Assembly: GCA_018715065.1 (NCBI GenBank)
Contig: DVMJ01000040.1
Span: forward strand, 1 to 59,984
Direction: 5' to 3'
Length of the DNA: 59,984 nucleotides
Source: Fimiplasma intestinipullorum
Lineage (GTDB): Bacteria > Bacillota_I > Bacilli_A > Erysipelotrichales > Coprobacillaceae
The translations under genes were made by a program, and so were the position numbers. A model generated the notes under the pieces. It had not been told where the DNA came from, ran no database searches, and saw only the letters and a list, made by a program, of their open reading frames with translations. Positions 41,873-49,775 of this stretch are shown here, one piece after another; position 1 is the first letter of the stretch, and the number at the start of each line of letters is the position of its first letter.

Positions 41873-42334
41873 TTACTCTGCAAATACTGGACCAGCATAA
41901 TATGCCATATAACGTCCATCTGACATACGTCTTGATTGAATGAACATAAGATCGTTTGCCAGCCATGTATTTTGCTCATCATCCCATGTACGATAGAAGA
42001 TACGTTCATCAAATCGGCACGTTTCCTGAACTATGGCGACTTGTCGGATAGGCAATGGGAAAGCTCTGATTACAAAATGATTGGCTGTATCCATAACGGT
42101 CACCTGCATCTGTGATGTAACAAACCCGCTATCTAAGGTAATCGTCGTCGTTTCATCAACGTTGATTGTCACCATCTCTCCTGTCTCTACTGATGTAACT
42201 GGAACCGCTCCTCCTGGATAATCATTAGCCGTTTTTGGTGAATGATCTGTTTCATCGGCATAGACAGAAACAGGCATCACAAGCATGATCAGTGCCATGC
42301 CAAAGCATAGCAGTGTGTTGACTCTATGGACCAT
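41873..42334 (-). CDS. Secreted hypothetical protein
   Basis: A 153-residue protein with a signal peptide (about 1-26, ending VSVYADE) and a beta-rich mature part containing ETTTITLDSGFVTSQMQVTVMD. No family recognised. Three ATGs follow GGAGGG; the third, at 42334, has proper spacing. Its -10 box TATACT (42440-42445) is immediately followed by a cre-like operator at 42419-42432, so catabolite repression by CcpA is likely. It shares no clear similarity with the 39551 protein although both are single-domain exported proteins with a cre. Confidence 0.72.
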   Translation of the reverse strand: MVHRVNTLLCFGMALIMLVMPVSVYADETDHSPKTANDYPGGAVPVTSVETGEMVTINVDETTTITLDSGFVTSQMQVTVMDTANHFVIRAFPLPIRQVAIVQETCRFDERIFYRTWDDEQNTWLANDLMFIQSRRMSDGRYMAYYAGPVFAE

Positions 42335-42418
42335 CATCATCCCTCCTCAGATGACTAAACTGAAAATCCGGCTTAATCATCCCAAAGGATGAAGGCCAGA
42401 AAAGATGACGTCAGCGCA

Positions 42419-42432
42419 TGCAAACGCTTCCC
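42419..42432 (-). promoter_or_regulatory. cre-like site downstream of a -10 box
   Basis: TGCAAACGCTTCCC on the plus strand resembles the cre core with a mismatch at each flank. It lies directly after TATACT (42440-42445) on the minus strand, a position where CcpA would block initiation. Confidence 0.6.
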
Positions 42433-42521
42433 TATTTTTAGTATACATCATTTAACAAAAAAAAACAATCTCTTTCACTTAATTTGTCCAAAAAGACCCT
42501 TATTTAGATTGCAGCGCTTCG

Positions 42522-43051
42522 CTATTGATAGTGGGCATTCAACACATCTTTGCCTAAGGCAGTCCCTTGAGGGACGCATTGGTGTTCAACCACCTGGATT
42601 TGACCCTTCTCATCCAGATAATATCCGACCAAATGAATGACCTTGCGACTTTCTATTAAATGAGCCAGACGAAACGCCATGCTCTCTCTGATCATCGCTT
42701 GCGCTTCGTTCAAAGTGACCCAGCGATAAGCATCATTCTCATCGCTCTTGACGACTGAAGTCGTGAGGTCTACACAAATAAAGTCAACCACCAGCAATGT
42801 CGGAATGGTCTTTACGCCGTTATAACCTGGTTTAGTCTTCAAATTGGAATTCAGACTCAACAACTGGCATACTTCAATCGTGATCCCCGTCTCCTCAAAA
42901 ACTTCTCGTTTTAAAGCCTCAATCAGCGTTTCCACCTGTTCGACGATCCCACCGGGAATCTCCCAGCACTCAATGGATTGTAAATCAATAACAGACGCTG
43001 CAGATGAAAAATAAAGGCAGCGACGCTTAATGTATGTACAGGTAATTCCAT
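42522..43051 (-). pseudogene. NUDIX hydrolase gene with a frameshift at the start codon
   Basis: The NUDIX frame is open from 42522 up to about 43067 and translates WEIPGGIVEQVETL...REVFEETGI, a perfect Nudix box (GX5EX7REUXEEXGU). The only ATG with a Shine-Dalgarno site (AAGGAGG, ATG at 43049-43051) is one base out of frame. Restoring one G (ATGGGA for ATGGA) would give M-G-I-T-C-T-Y. A GTG at 42935 is in frame but would delete the Gly of the Nudix box. So the gene is broken by one base, or the sequence has an error, or it starts at a rare codon. Intact it would be about 176 residues. Confidence 0.78.
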
Positions 43052-43085
43052 TTTGCTCCTCCTTTTCTCACGCCTTACCTAAAAA

Positions 43086-43109
43086 GGACAACATCTGACG
43101 ATGCTGTCC
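43086..43109 (-). terminator. Terminator of the GH13 gene
   Basis: GGACAGCATC/GATGTTGTCC stem, 4-base loop, then TTTTT on the minus strand, 7 bases past the stop. Confidence 0.88.
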
Positions 43110-43115
43110 ATTGAA

Positions 43116-44783
43116 CTACATTTTGAAGATACAAGCCTGATATGGTTTCAAATGAACCATCTGATGATCGATCTCTACTTCATCATTGGATAAGAGACAT
43201 TCAGGATTTCCAGACAGCGGATAGCTCATCGCTTCATTCTGGAAATTATAGACACATAAGAGATGCGTATTGTCTAATTTACGAGAAAATGCAATGACAT
43301 TTTCTGCTACTTCTGGTTCAACGACAAAGTCACCATCCACAAAGGTATCATGATAAGTCTCGCTTTGACGTAAAGCAATCATCTTGACATAGAAGTTGAA
43401 AACGGAATTTGGATCGTCCAGCTGACTAGCGACATTGATAGTAGAAGCATGTTCATTGACTTTCAGCCATGGTTTCACATCACTGAAGCCGGCATACTCA
43501 CTATCATCAAAGCACATTGGGCTGCGTGTATTATCACGTGAACGACGATTGACAAACATCAGCGCTTCTTTTTCCGTATACCCTTCTTCAAGTGCACGCT
43601 GATACTGGTTATGCGAACTGATATCATCGAATTCGCTAATATCTGAACGTTCATTGTTGATCATACCGATCTCTTCACCCTGATAGATGAAAGGTGTGCC
43701 TTTCAAGCTCAGTAACAGTGCGCCTAACATTTTGGCAGCTGTTGGAGTTCTTTCCTCTTCATTGCGGATCAGACGATTCATTGAACGCTGCATATCATGG
43801 TTTTCGAAGAAAGGAGCATTCCAGCCCACTTTAGCGAGTTCAACCTGGCTGGCGTATAAGGCTTCCTTAAAGGCCTTGATCGTCCAGTTCTGCAATGGGA
43901 ACCACTCTTCGTTTTCAGTGACATCCAAATTGGCATAACTGAAATCAAAGAGCATGTTGAAGCAACCTGTGTCACCGATAAAGATATCGAGCTTATCATA
44001 AGCGACACCCACCGCCTCAGCAACCGTAAAACACTGATACTTGTCAAATGTATTCTCTCTTAATTCTTTGAAGAAGACCTCGATTCCCGGTACGTTACGA
44101 CTGAATGGGAAACAAGCAGACAGTCCATCTGCACCATCAGGCTTGCCATCCGGCCAATCCTGATTCTTCTTCATGAAGTTGATCGCATCGACACGGAAAC
44201 CGGCAATGCCTTTTTCCAGCCAGAAATTGATCATCTGATAGATATTCTGACGCATCTTTGGATTTTCCCAGTTCAGATCCGGCTGTTTTTTCGCAAAGGC
44301 ATGGAAATAATACATATTGTCCTCACCAGGAACGGGTTCCCAGACACTGCCGCCAAAGACAGAACGCCAATTCGTTGGCGCATGTCCATCCTTACCTTCC
44401 TTAAAGATATAATAATCACGATAAGGACTCTGTGGATCTTTCAGGGCTTCCTGGAACCAGGCATGCTCATCAGACGTATGGTTGATGACAAGATCCATGA
44501 TCACATACATGTCACGTTTTTTGGCTTCAGCGATCAAACGATCGACATCTGCCATCGTCCCAAACTCAGGATTAATGTCATAATAATCCGAAATATCATA
44601 GCCATTATCTGCCATTGGTGAACGGTAGACCGGACATACCCAAAGCATCGTGACGCCTAACTTTTTTAAGTAGTCCAATTTTTCTATGATTCCCGGAATG
44701 TCTCCAATTCCGTCATGATTAGAATCTTTAAAACTACGTGGATAAATCTGATAAACAATTTGTTCTTTCCATTGATGAAGCAT
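43116..44783 (-). CDS. Alpha-glucosidase / oligo-1,6-glucosidase (GH13_31)
   Basis: A 555-residue cytosolic glycoside hydrolase that cleaves glucose from the ends of malto- or isomalto-oligosaccharides. The TIM barrel carries the catalytic triad: D199 in GFRVDA, E256 in TVAEAV and D330 in ENHD. QPDLNWENP near 167 is the GH13_31 marker. After the nucleophile the third residue is Ala rather than the Val or Thr that predicts 1,6 or 1,4 preference, so linkage specificity is open. It follows tyrS by 28 bases without a terminator and may depend on its T-box promoter. No sugar transporter is nearby. Confidence 0.92.
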   Translation of the reverse strand: MLHQWKEQIVYQIYPRSFKDSNHDGIGDIPGIIEKLDYLKKLGVTMLWVCPVYRSPMADNGYDISDYYDINPEFGTMADVDRLIAEAKKRDMYVIMDLVINHTSDEHAWFQEALKDPQSPYRDYYIFKEGKDGHAPTNWRSVFGGSVWEPVPGEDNMYYFHAFAKKQPDLNWENPKMRQNIYQMINFWLEKGIAGFRVDAINFMKKNQDWPDGKPDGADGLSACFPFSRNVPGIEVFFKELRENTFDKYQCFTVAEAVGVAYDKLDIFIGDTGCFNMLFDFSYANLDVTENEEWFPLQNWTIKAFKEALYASQVELAKVGWNAPFFENHDMQRSMNRLIRNEEERTPTAAKMLGALLLSLKGTPFIYQGEEIGMINNERSDISEFDDISSHNQYQRALEEGYTEKEALMFVNRRSRDNTRSPMCFDDSEYAGFSDVKPWLKVNEHASTINVASQLDDPNSVFNFYVKMIALRQSETYHDTFVDGDFVVEPEVAENVIAFSRKLDNTHLLCVYNFQNEAMSYPLSGNPECLLSNDEVEIDHQMVHLKPYQACIFKM

Positions 44784-44811
44784 TATTTTTCCCGCCCTTC
44801 ATTTCATTGTT

Positions 44812-46038
44812 TTAGATATGTTTTAATACAAAGTAATTTTTCTTACCACGGCGAATAACTGTTACTTCGCCGCCAAAAGCCTGTTCACGACTCACCACAA
44901 AATCAATATCCGTGACTTTTTCACCATTGATGAGTACCGAACCGCCCTTCACAAATTCACGTGCCTCACGCTTACTGCTGGCTGCTTTACATAAGATCAA
45001 GGCATCCATGACTGGCAGATCGTGATCCACTTCTAGCTGAGGCAAGCCATTGAAACAGTCTTTGACCTGGTCTAAAGTCAGATCCTGAATATGTCCGGAG
45101 AATAACATCTCAGAAATGTGCACTGCTTCTTCATAAGCTTCACGGCCATGAATGAAGGTAATGACTTCGCGAGCCAGTGCCTTATGCGCCTCACGTAAAT
45201 GTGGCTGCGTCCGATTTTTTTCTTCCAGATCTTCAATTTCCTCTCTGGATAAGAACGTTAAGAATTTCAGATAGTCAATGACCTTATCATCCTCTGAGTT
45301 GATAAAGAACTGGTACATTTCGTATGGTGAAGTCTTCTTACGATCCAGCCAAATCGCTTTTCCATTGGTCTTACCGAATTTCGTCCCATCAGATTTTGTT
45401 AATAAAGGCATCGTGAAGCCAAAGGCTTCTTTACCCGTCTTCTTGCGAATCAACTCGATACCGGCAGTGATATTGCCCCACTGATCCTGTCCGGCACACT
45501 GGAGTTCACAGTTTTCATTTTCATAAAGGTGTAAGAAGTCTGCAGCCTGCATGATCATGTAACTAAACTCTGTGTATGTAATTCCCAGATCCAGACGACG
45601 TCTCACGATATCTTTATTCAACATGTAGTTGACATTAAAATATTTACCGTAGTCGCGCAAAAAATCAATAAAAGAAATATCTTTGAGCCAGTCATAGTTA
45701 TTTACAACCCTAAAGCCAAAGAGCTTTTCGGCCTGTTCCTTCAAGCAGTTGAAATTATGCTGAACCTGTTCTTTGGTGATCATTGGTCTTTCCGTATCTG
45801 GTTTTGGATCACCGATCAGACCTGTTCCGCCGCCGACTAATAGGATCGGATGATGGCCAGCGTCCTTTAAACGCTTAGAAATCAAAAAAGATGAAAAATG
45901 ACCGATGTGTAAACTATCTCCGGTTGGATCAGTCCCAATGTAAAAAGTCATCCCTCCCTGATTCAATCTGTCTTTTAATTCTGGTGAACTGACATCTTTG
46001 ATCAGGCCACGCCAAACTAATTCTTCATAGATACCCAT
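44812..46038 (-). CDS. tyrS: Tyrosine--tRNA ligase
   Basis: A 408-residue class I synthetase. The HIGH motif appears as SLHIGHFS near residue 37, the KMSKS loop as KFGKTNGK near 230, and a C-terminal S4-like domain begins around 345 (VKGGSVLINGEKV). Tyr-binding residues YTEFSYMIMQAADF are present. AAGGGGT precedes the ATG. Control is by the T-box leader at 46066-46267. Confidence 0.96.
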   Translation of the reverse strand: MGIYEELVWRGLIKDVSSPELKDRLNQGGMTFYIGTDPTGDSLHIGHFSSFLISKRLKDAGHHPILLVGGGTGLIGDPKPDTERPMITKEQVQHNFNCLKEQAEKLFGFRVVNNYDWLKDISFIDFLRDYGKYFNVNYMLNKDIVRRRLDLGITYTEFSYMIMQAADFLHLYENENCELQCAGQDQWGNITAGIELIRKKTGKEAFGFTMPLLTKSDGTKFGKTNGKAIWLDRKKTSPYEMYQFFINSEDDKVIDYLKFLTFLSREEIEDLEEKNRTQPHLREAHKALAREVITFIHGREAYEEAVHISEMLFSGHIQDLTLDQVKDCFNGLPQLEVDHDLPVMDALILCKAASSKREAREFVKGGSVLINGEKVTDIDFVVSREQAFGGEVTVIRRGKKNYFVLKHI

Positions 46039-46065
46039 TTGTCTATACCCCTTTCTATTAAAAAA

Positions 46066-46267
46066 GAGATTTCGTTAAAGGACGAAATCTCGCGGTACCA
46101 CCTTTATTCATACATCATGTATGCACTCTACGCTTTAACGGGCGTCCGTCCAGACTTTTGATCTGGAAACTCCAAAGTGTATTTCATGCCTTCTACGTTC
46201 TGTTTCCACCAGCCACAGACTCTCTAGATGTCATCAAAAGCATGCTTTTGCTTCTTCCTCGTCTCTA
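46066..46267 (-). ncRNA. T-box riboswitch of tyrS (specifier UAC, tyrosine)
   Basis: Minus strand: stem-I region with AGAGAGTCTGTGGCTGGTGG, specifier TAC in GAAATACAC (46179-46181), T-box AAGGTGGTACCGCG (46091-46104) and terminator GAGATTTCGTC/GACGAAATCTC-like hairpin (46066-46091) followed by T-rich sequence. The specifier matches the tyrosyl synthetase. Confidence 0.95.
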
Positions 46268-46273
46268 ACTGGT

Positions 46274-46301
46274 ATTATACCAAATCAAATGGAAAATGCA
46301 A
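46274..46301 (-). promoter_or_regulatory. SigmaA promoter of tyrS
   Basis: TTGCAT (46296-46301), 16 bases, TATAAT (46274-46279), immediately after the ccpA stop. Confidence 0.8.
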
Positions 46302-46303
46302 TC

Positions 46304-47299
46304 TTATTTTGTTGATTCACGTTTGATCAATAAATGCTTAACGACCACTTCATGGCTTTCGATTGGTTCATCATTTAAGATTTTCGTGAGCAGACGCAAA
46401 GCCAGCGCACCCATATTGTAAACAGGGACATTGACCGTTGTCAGGGTCGGATTACACATGACACTATAAGTCGTGTTCATCATTCCAATGACTTCCATAT
46501 CTTCAGGAACACGGATGCCATTTTCTCTGGCGGCATTGATGGCAGCCACTGCTTCTTTATCATAACCCGCAATCACGACCTGCGGACGATGTGTCTTGAA
46601 ATAGTCTACAAAATAAGGATAACTTTCTTCATAATGTGTGGATAGGTTCGTAACGTTATCAAAAGTCAGACCATGTTCTTCATAAGCCTGTTTGAATCCC
46701 TCTACAAGTTCCTCTTTCTTGACCAGATTCTGTCTGGCTGTAAAGAAGGCAATATCCGACACACCTTTATCCAGATAACTCGTTGCGAGCTCATAAGTGA
46801 TCTTGCGTGCGTCAACATAGATGGATCCCTGATTCTCTGCAGAAATACGATCTCCAATGACAACAATTGGCATATCATAGCTGCTGATTTTTTCAATCTC
46901 AGTCGCTAAATTTTCGTTATTGAAAAGAATAACACCATCCACACGGGACTTGATCAATTTCTCAACCAGTTCATCAATCATATCATCTTCACCAATATCA
47001 TCCGTCGTATGAATGGTGACATTGTATTTTAACGTTCGGCTAGCATCCCCAATGCCACCGATCATTTCTTTAACATGAGCAAACAAAGCCTGTGGGAAAA
47101 CAACCGCTATCATCGTTGTCTTGCTTTTCGCTAATCCACGTGCAACTTCATTTGGCTTAAAATCTAAGCGTTTGATGACTTCTAAAACTCTTTGACGTGT
47201 GGCTTCCTTAACGACATTAGAGCCGTTGATGACTCTTGAAACCGTCGCTAAAGAAACACCTGCTTCGCGTGAAACATCGTAAATCGTAACTTTCTTCAC
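46304..47299 (-). CDS. ccpA: LacI-family catabolite control regulator CcpA
   Basis: A 331-residue repressor. An N-terminal helix-turn-helix (TIYDVSREAGVSLATVSRVING) is followed by the hinge LDFKPNEVARGLA and a periplasmic-binding-like core. The length, the hinge and the gene order with ytxH and murC support CcpA, which binds cre sites with HPr-Ser-P. I use the GTG at 47299 because GAGGA lies 6 bases upstream; a GTG four codons earlier lacks a ribosome site. A cre-like box lies upstream of the operon (48173-48186), suggesting autoregulation. Confidence 0.88.
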   Translation of the reverse strand: MKKVTIYDVSREAGVSLATVSRVINGSNVVKEATRQRVLEVIKRLDFKPNEVARGLAKSKTTMIAVVFPQALFAHVKEMIGGIGDASRTLKYNVTIHTTDDIGEDDMIDELVEKLIKSRVDGVILFNNENLATEIEKISSYDMPIVVIGDRISAENQGSIYVDARKITYELATSYLDKGVSDIAFFTARQNLVKKEELVEGFKQAYEEHGLTFDNVTNLSTHYEESYPYFVDYFKTHRPQVVIAGYDKEAVAAINAARENGIRVPEDMEVIGMMNTTYSVMCNPTLTTVNVPVYNMGALALRLLTKILNDEPIESHEVVVKHLLIKRESTK

Positions 47300-47311
47300 G
47301 TTATTCCTCAC

Positions 47312-47788
47312 TTAATTTTCATCAGAGTTCATTTCTTCAATTAACTCTTCGATTTCTTTAGCAGTTTCGTCAATTTGGCATTCCACGCTTTCTTCGTTTT
47401 CATCTTTTGCATGCTTAATAATTTCGTTGACCCTGTCACTGATCATATTAACAATATGGTTGAATGTTCCCACTAGTGAATTAAATTGATCACTTTCTAA
47501 GATCCTGTTTTTCAACGTCACCAGATCATTCATCAAACGATTCATTTTTTCTTTAGTTGATGCTTTGTAGGAAGCATAATCAAACTCACGTACATAGGTC
47601 TGTACGTTTGCAATCGTATCGTTTAATTTATTGACGACATCCTCTTTGGTCATATCTTTCAGGTTTTCTTTCACCTTTAAAAATGACGTATTGATATCTT
47701 CAACGAGCTCACTCCCTTTTTTTGGCGCAAGCAACAGACCGATCACAGTTCCAACACCAAGACCTACGATAAACTTACCCATTTTCAT
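47312..47788 (-). CDS. YtxH domain-containing protein
   Basis: A 158-residue protein. The N-terminal GKFIVGLGVGTVIGLLLAPKKGSE is the YtxH signature: a glycine-rich membrane segment ending in APKKG. The rest is a long, charged, coiled-coil-like tail with an acidic end (EEMNSDEN). Function is unknown; B. subtilis ytxH sits in the same murC-ccpA cluster and is stress-induced. AGGATGAG precedes the start. The stop is 12 bases before the ccpA start. Confidence 0.88.
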   Translation of the reverse strand: MKMGKFIVGLGVGTVIGLLLAPKKGSELVEDINTSFLKVKENLKDMTKEDVVNKLNDTIANVQTYVREFDYASYKASTKEKMNRLMNDLVTLKNRILESDQFNSLVGTFNHIVNMISDRVNEIIKHAKDENEESVECQIDETAKEIEELIEEMNSDEN

Positions 47789-47803
47789 CGGCTCTCATCC
47801 TTT

Positions 47804-48112
47804 CTATTTTTTTCTTTTTTTTCCGGCACGATAGGCACCCGCCATACTTAATGTACGACCTAAGAAGCTGCTGTTTGACTTATGATCAAATAAGCCTGAC
47901 ACCTTTTCGATGGGTGCATTCATTAGTTTCAGCTTGTAATTCAAATCATCGATCGTATGATTCGCTTTGTCAATCGCCCGATTCATCTCTCTCAGACTTG
48001 AATTTGCCTCATCCAAGGTACTCAACATTCTGATAAAAAGAATGCCCAAACAGATGCAGGCAAAGGCTCCAGCCACCAGTAAGATGCACAAACAGATTTC
48101 AACCGCCGTCAT
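47804..48112 (-). CDS. DUF948-like (YtxG-like) membrane protein
   Basis: A 102-residue protein with one N-terminal membrane helix (about 5-28), a coiled coil (LDEANSSLREMNRAIDKANHTIDDLNYKLK read in pieces, about 33-62), and a basic end GAYRAGKKRKK. It fits the YtxG/DUF948 type, usually paired with YtxH in a murC-ytxG-ytxH-ccpA order, as here. Role unknown. GGTGTTGTC precedes the ATG. First gene of this unit, with a promoter at 48137-48165. Confidence 0.78.
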   Translation of the reverse strand: MTAVEICLCILLVAGAFACICLGILFIRMLSTLDEANSSLREMNRAIDKANHTIDDLNYKLKLMNAPIEKVSGLFDHKSNSSFLGRTLSMAGAYRAGKKRKK

Positions 48113-48136
48113 GACAACACCTCTTTCCTACTAACC

Positions 48137-48165
48137 ATTATCTCACAATTTAATAACCTTTGCAA
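48137..48165 (-). promoter_or_regulatory. Promoter of the ytxG-ytxH-ccpA unit
   Basis: TTGCAA (48160-48165), 17 bases, GATAAT (48137-48142) upstream of the YtxG-like gene. Confidence 0.7.
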
Positions 48166-48172
48166 CATATAA

Positions 48173-48186
48173 TCTAAACGCTTTCA
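48173..48186 (-). promoter_or_regulatory. cre-like site upstream of the ccpA operon promoter
   Basis: Minus strand TGAAAGCGTTTAGA, one mismatch to the cre consensus. It lies 7 bases upstream of the -35 and 3 bases past the murC stop. Confidence 0.55.
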
Positions 48187-48189
48187 TTA

Positions 48190-49503
48190 TTATTTTTCTT
48201 TTTCTTTGCAGCTGATGACTTTTTCCTCAAGTTTGTAAATATCTTTGCTGCTCATAAATAAGTAGACCACATCATGATATTTTGCGAGTTCTTCAGCCGC
48301 CTCTTCATCCTCTTTGATGATCGACGCACGCGAAATGTACTGACCGATCTCATGAATATCAATGTCGATGCCTGGCTCTTTGGTTGCATTTTCAGGAAAA
48401 TGACAGAGATAGACGGCATCTGCGCCCTCCAGACTCTTGGCAAATTCACGTGCAAATTGTTTGACGCGTGAGAAGCGATCCGGCTTGAAGATGGCGACGA
48501 TCTTCTTGTTTGGATAACGTACGCGCGTCGCCTCAATGACAAATTTAATGGCCGTTGGATGATGTGCATAATCATCAACATAGACACAATCATCATGCAC
48601 CTTCACGGTATAACGACGTTTGACGCCCTCGAAGCTCGCCAGATGTTCCTGAATGTATTCAGGTGACATATTTTCCAGGTAGCCCAGTGTAATGATCGCC
48701 AAGGCATTATGCAGCATGTGATGTCCATAAAGCGGCAAATTGAAATGACCAAACAATTCATGATGGATATACACATCAAAGCTCATCCCATCCTTGTTTT
48801 CAATCAGATTGACTGAACGTACATCATTGTTCTGACCTGAACCAAAAGTCAGTTTTGGTGTCGTGATATTCAGCTTTGGTAAATAAGGATCATCACCCCA
48901 GATGATCACGGTCTTCTTTACCTGATTGGCAAACTTCTCGAAAGAAGCCTTGTAGGCATCAATCGTTGGGAAATAATCGACATGATCCAATTCAATGTTA
49001 TTGATGATGGCATAATCCGGATAATAGTGCAAAAAGTGATCCTGATATTCACATGCCTCAGCAATAAAATACTTGGCATCTTTGACCGCATGACCCGTCC
49101 CGTCCCCAATTAAGACAGAGGTCTTGTCAAAATCCTGAAAGAGATGGTAGGCCATGCCCGTCGTCGTGGTCTTCCCATGTGTGCCGGCAATACAAATAGA
49201 AGTGAAATGCGTCATGAATTCACCTAAGAAATCAAAATAACGGGTGCAGGTGACATTTGGATTCGCCCTTGCCGCTTTTACTTCCGGATGATCTTCCCCA
49301 AAAGCATTTCCGATGATGACATGGTAGCCATCTTTGATATTGGCTGGATCAAAATCCAGAATTTCAATATGGCGCTTACGCAGTTCATCTTCGATAAAAA
49401 TATATTTAGAGATATCGCTTCCTTTGACCTCATAACCTAGATCATATAGAATCGTTGCCAAAGAAGCCATCCCTGAGCCCTTAATTCCAATAAAATAGTA
49501 CAT
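48190..49503 (-). CDS. murC: UDP-N-acetylmuramate--L-alanine ligase
   Basis: A 437-residue Mur ligase that adds L-Ala to UDP-MurNAc in peptidoglycan synthesis. The N-terminal UDP-binding domain starts YYFIGIKGSGMASLA, the P-loop is GTHGKTTTTGM near residue 108, and the C-terminal domain has VYVDDYAHHPTAIK near 290. I use the ATG at 49503, placed by GAGGTGAGAG; the frame is open 15 codons further. Complete and of normal length. Confidence 0.95.
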   Translation of the reverse strand: MYYFIGIKGSGMASLATILYDLGYEVKGSDISKYIFIEDELRKRHIEILDFDPANIKDGYHVIIGNAFGEDHPEVKAARANPNVTCTRYFDFLGEFMTHFTSICIAGTHGKTTTTGMAYHLFQDFDKTSVLIGDGTGHAVKDAKYFIAEACEYQDHFLHYYPDYAIINNIELDHVDYFPTIDAYKASFEKFANQVKKTVIIWGDDPYLPKLNITTPKLTFGSGQNNDVRSVNLIENKDGMSFDVYIHHELFGHFNLPLYGHHMLHNALAIITLGYLENMSPEYIQEHLASFEGVKRRYTVKVHDDCVYVDDYAHHPTAIKFVIEATRVRYPNKKIVAIFKPDRFSRVKQFAREFAKSLEGADAVYLCHFPENATKEPGIDIDIHEIGQYISRASIIKEDEEAAEELAKYHDVVYLFMSSKDIYKLEEKVISCKEKEK

Positions 49504-49612
49504 ACTCTCACCTCGAAACCATTTTAGCACAAATTGCGCTAAAAACATAATGCTTTTTCATGTATATTTCATCATCATCCAGCCATATTAACAGTGTAAA
49601 GGAGAGATGACA

Positions 49613-49729
49613 ATGTCAAAATCAAAACGAAACAAAAATACACCACCAAAAAAGCATCAGGAAGAAATGATTGCACCCAATCAGCCATACATTGAAAAAG
49701 AAGAACAGCCGGCCCATCATCCTTACTAG
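49613..49729 (+). CDS. 38-residue basic hypothetical protein on the plus strand
   Basis: A short gene of 38 residues starting MSKSKRNKNTPPKKHQEE and ending in PAHHPY: a Lys/Pro-rich, probably unstructured peptide. The ATG has AAAGGAGAG at ideal spacing and a terminator follows 10 bases after the stop, so it looks like a real transcription unit on the strand opposite to all neighbours. No homolog is recognised. No clear promoter is seen in the 110 bases to the murC start. Confidence 0.65.
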   Translation: MSKSKRNKNTPPKKHQEEMIAPNQPYIEKEEQPAHHPY

Positions 49730-49738
49730 GCCAAAAAG

Positions 49739-49773
49739 AAGCACATGCAGGGTTTGCCTCCATGCGCTTTTTT
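49739..49773 (+). terminator. Terminator of the 38-residue gene (possibly bidirectional)
   Basis: Hairpin with AAGC/GCTT, CATG/CATG and AGG/CCT segments (two mismatches), followed on the plus strand by TTTTTTC. It also abuts the stop of the M24 peptidase gene on the other strand. Confidence 0.75.
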
Positions 49774-49775
49774 CT

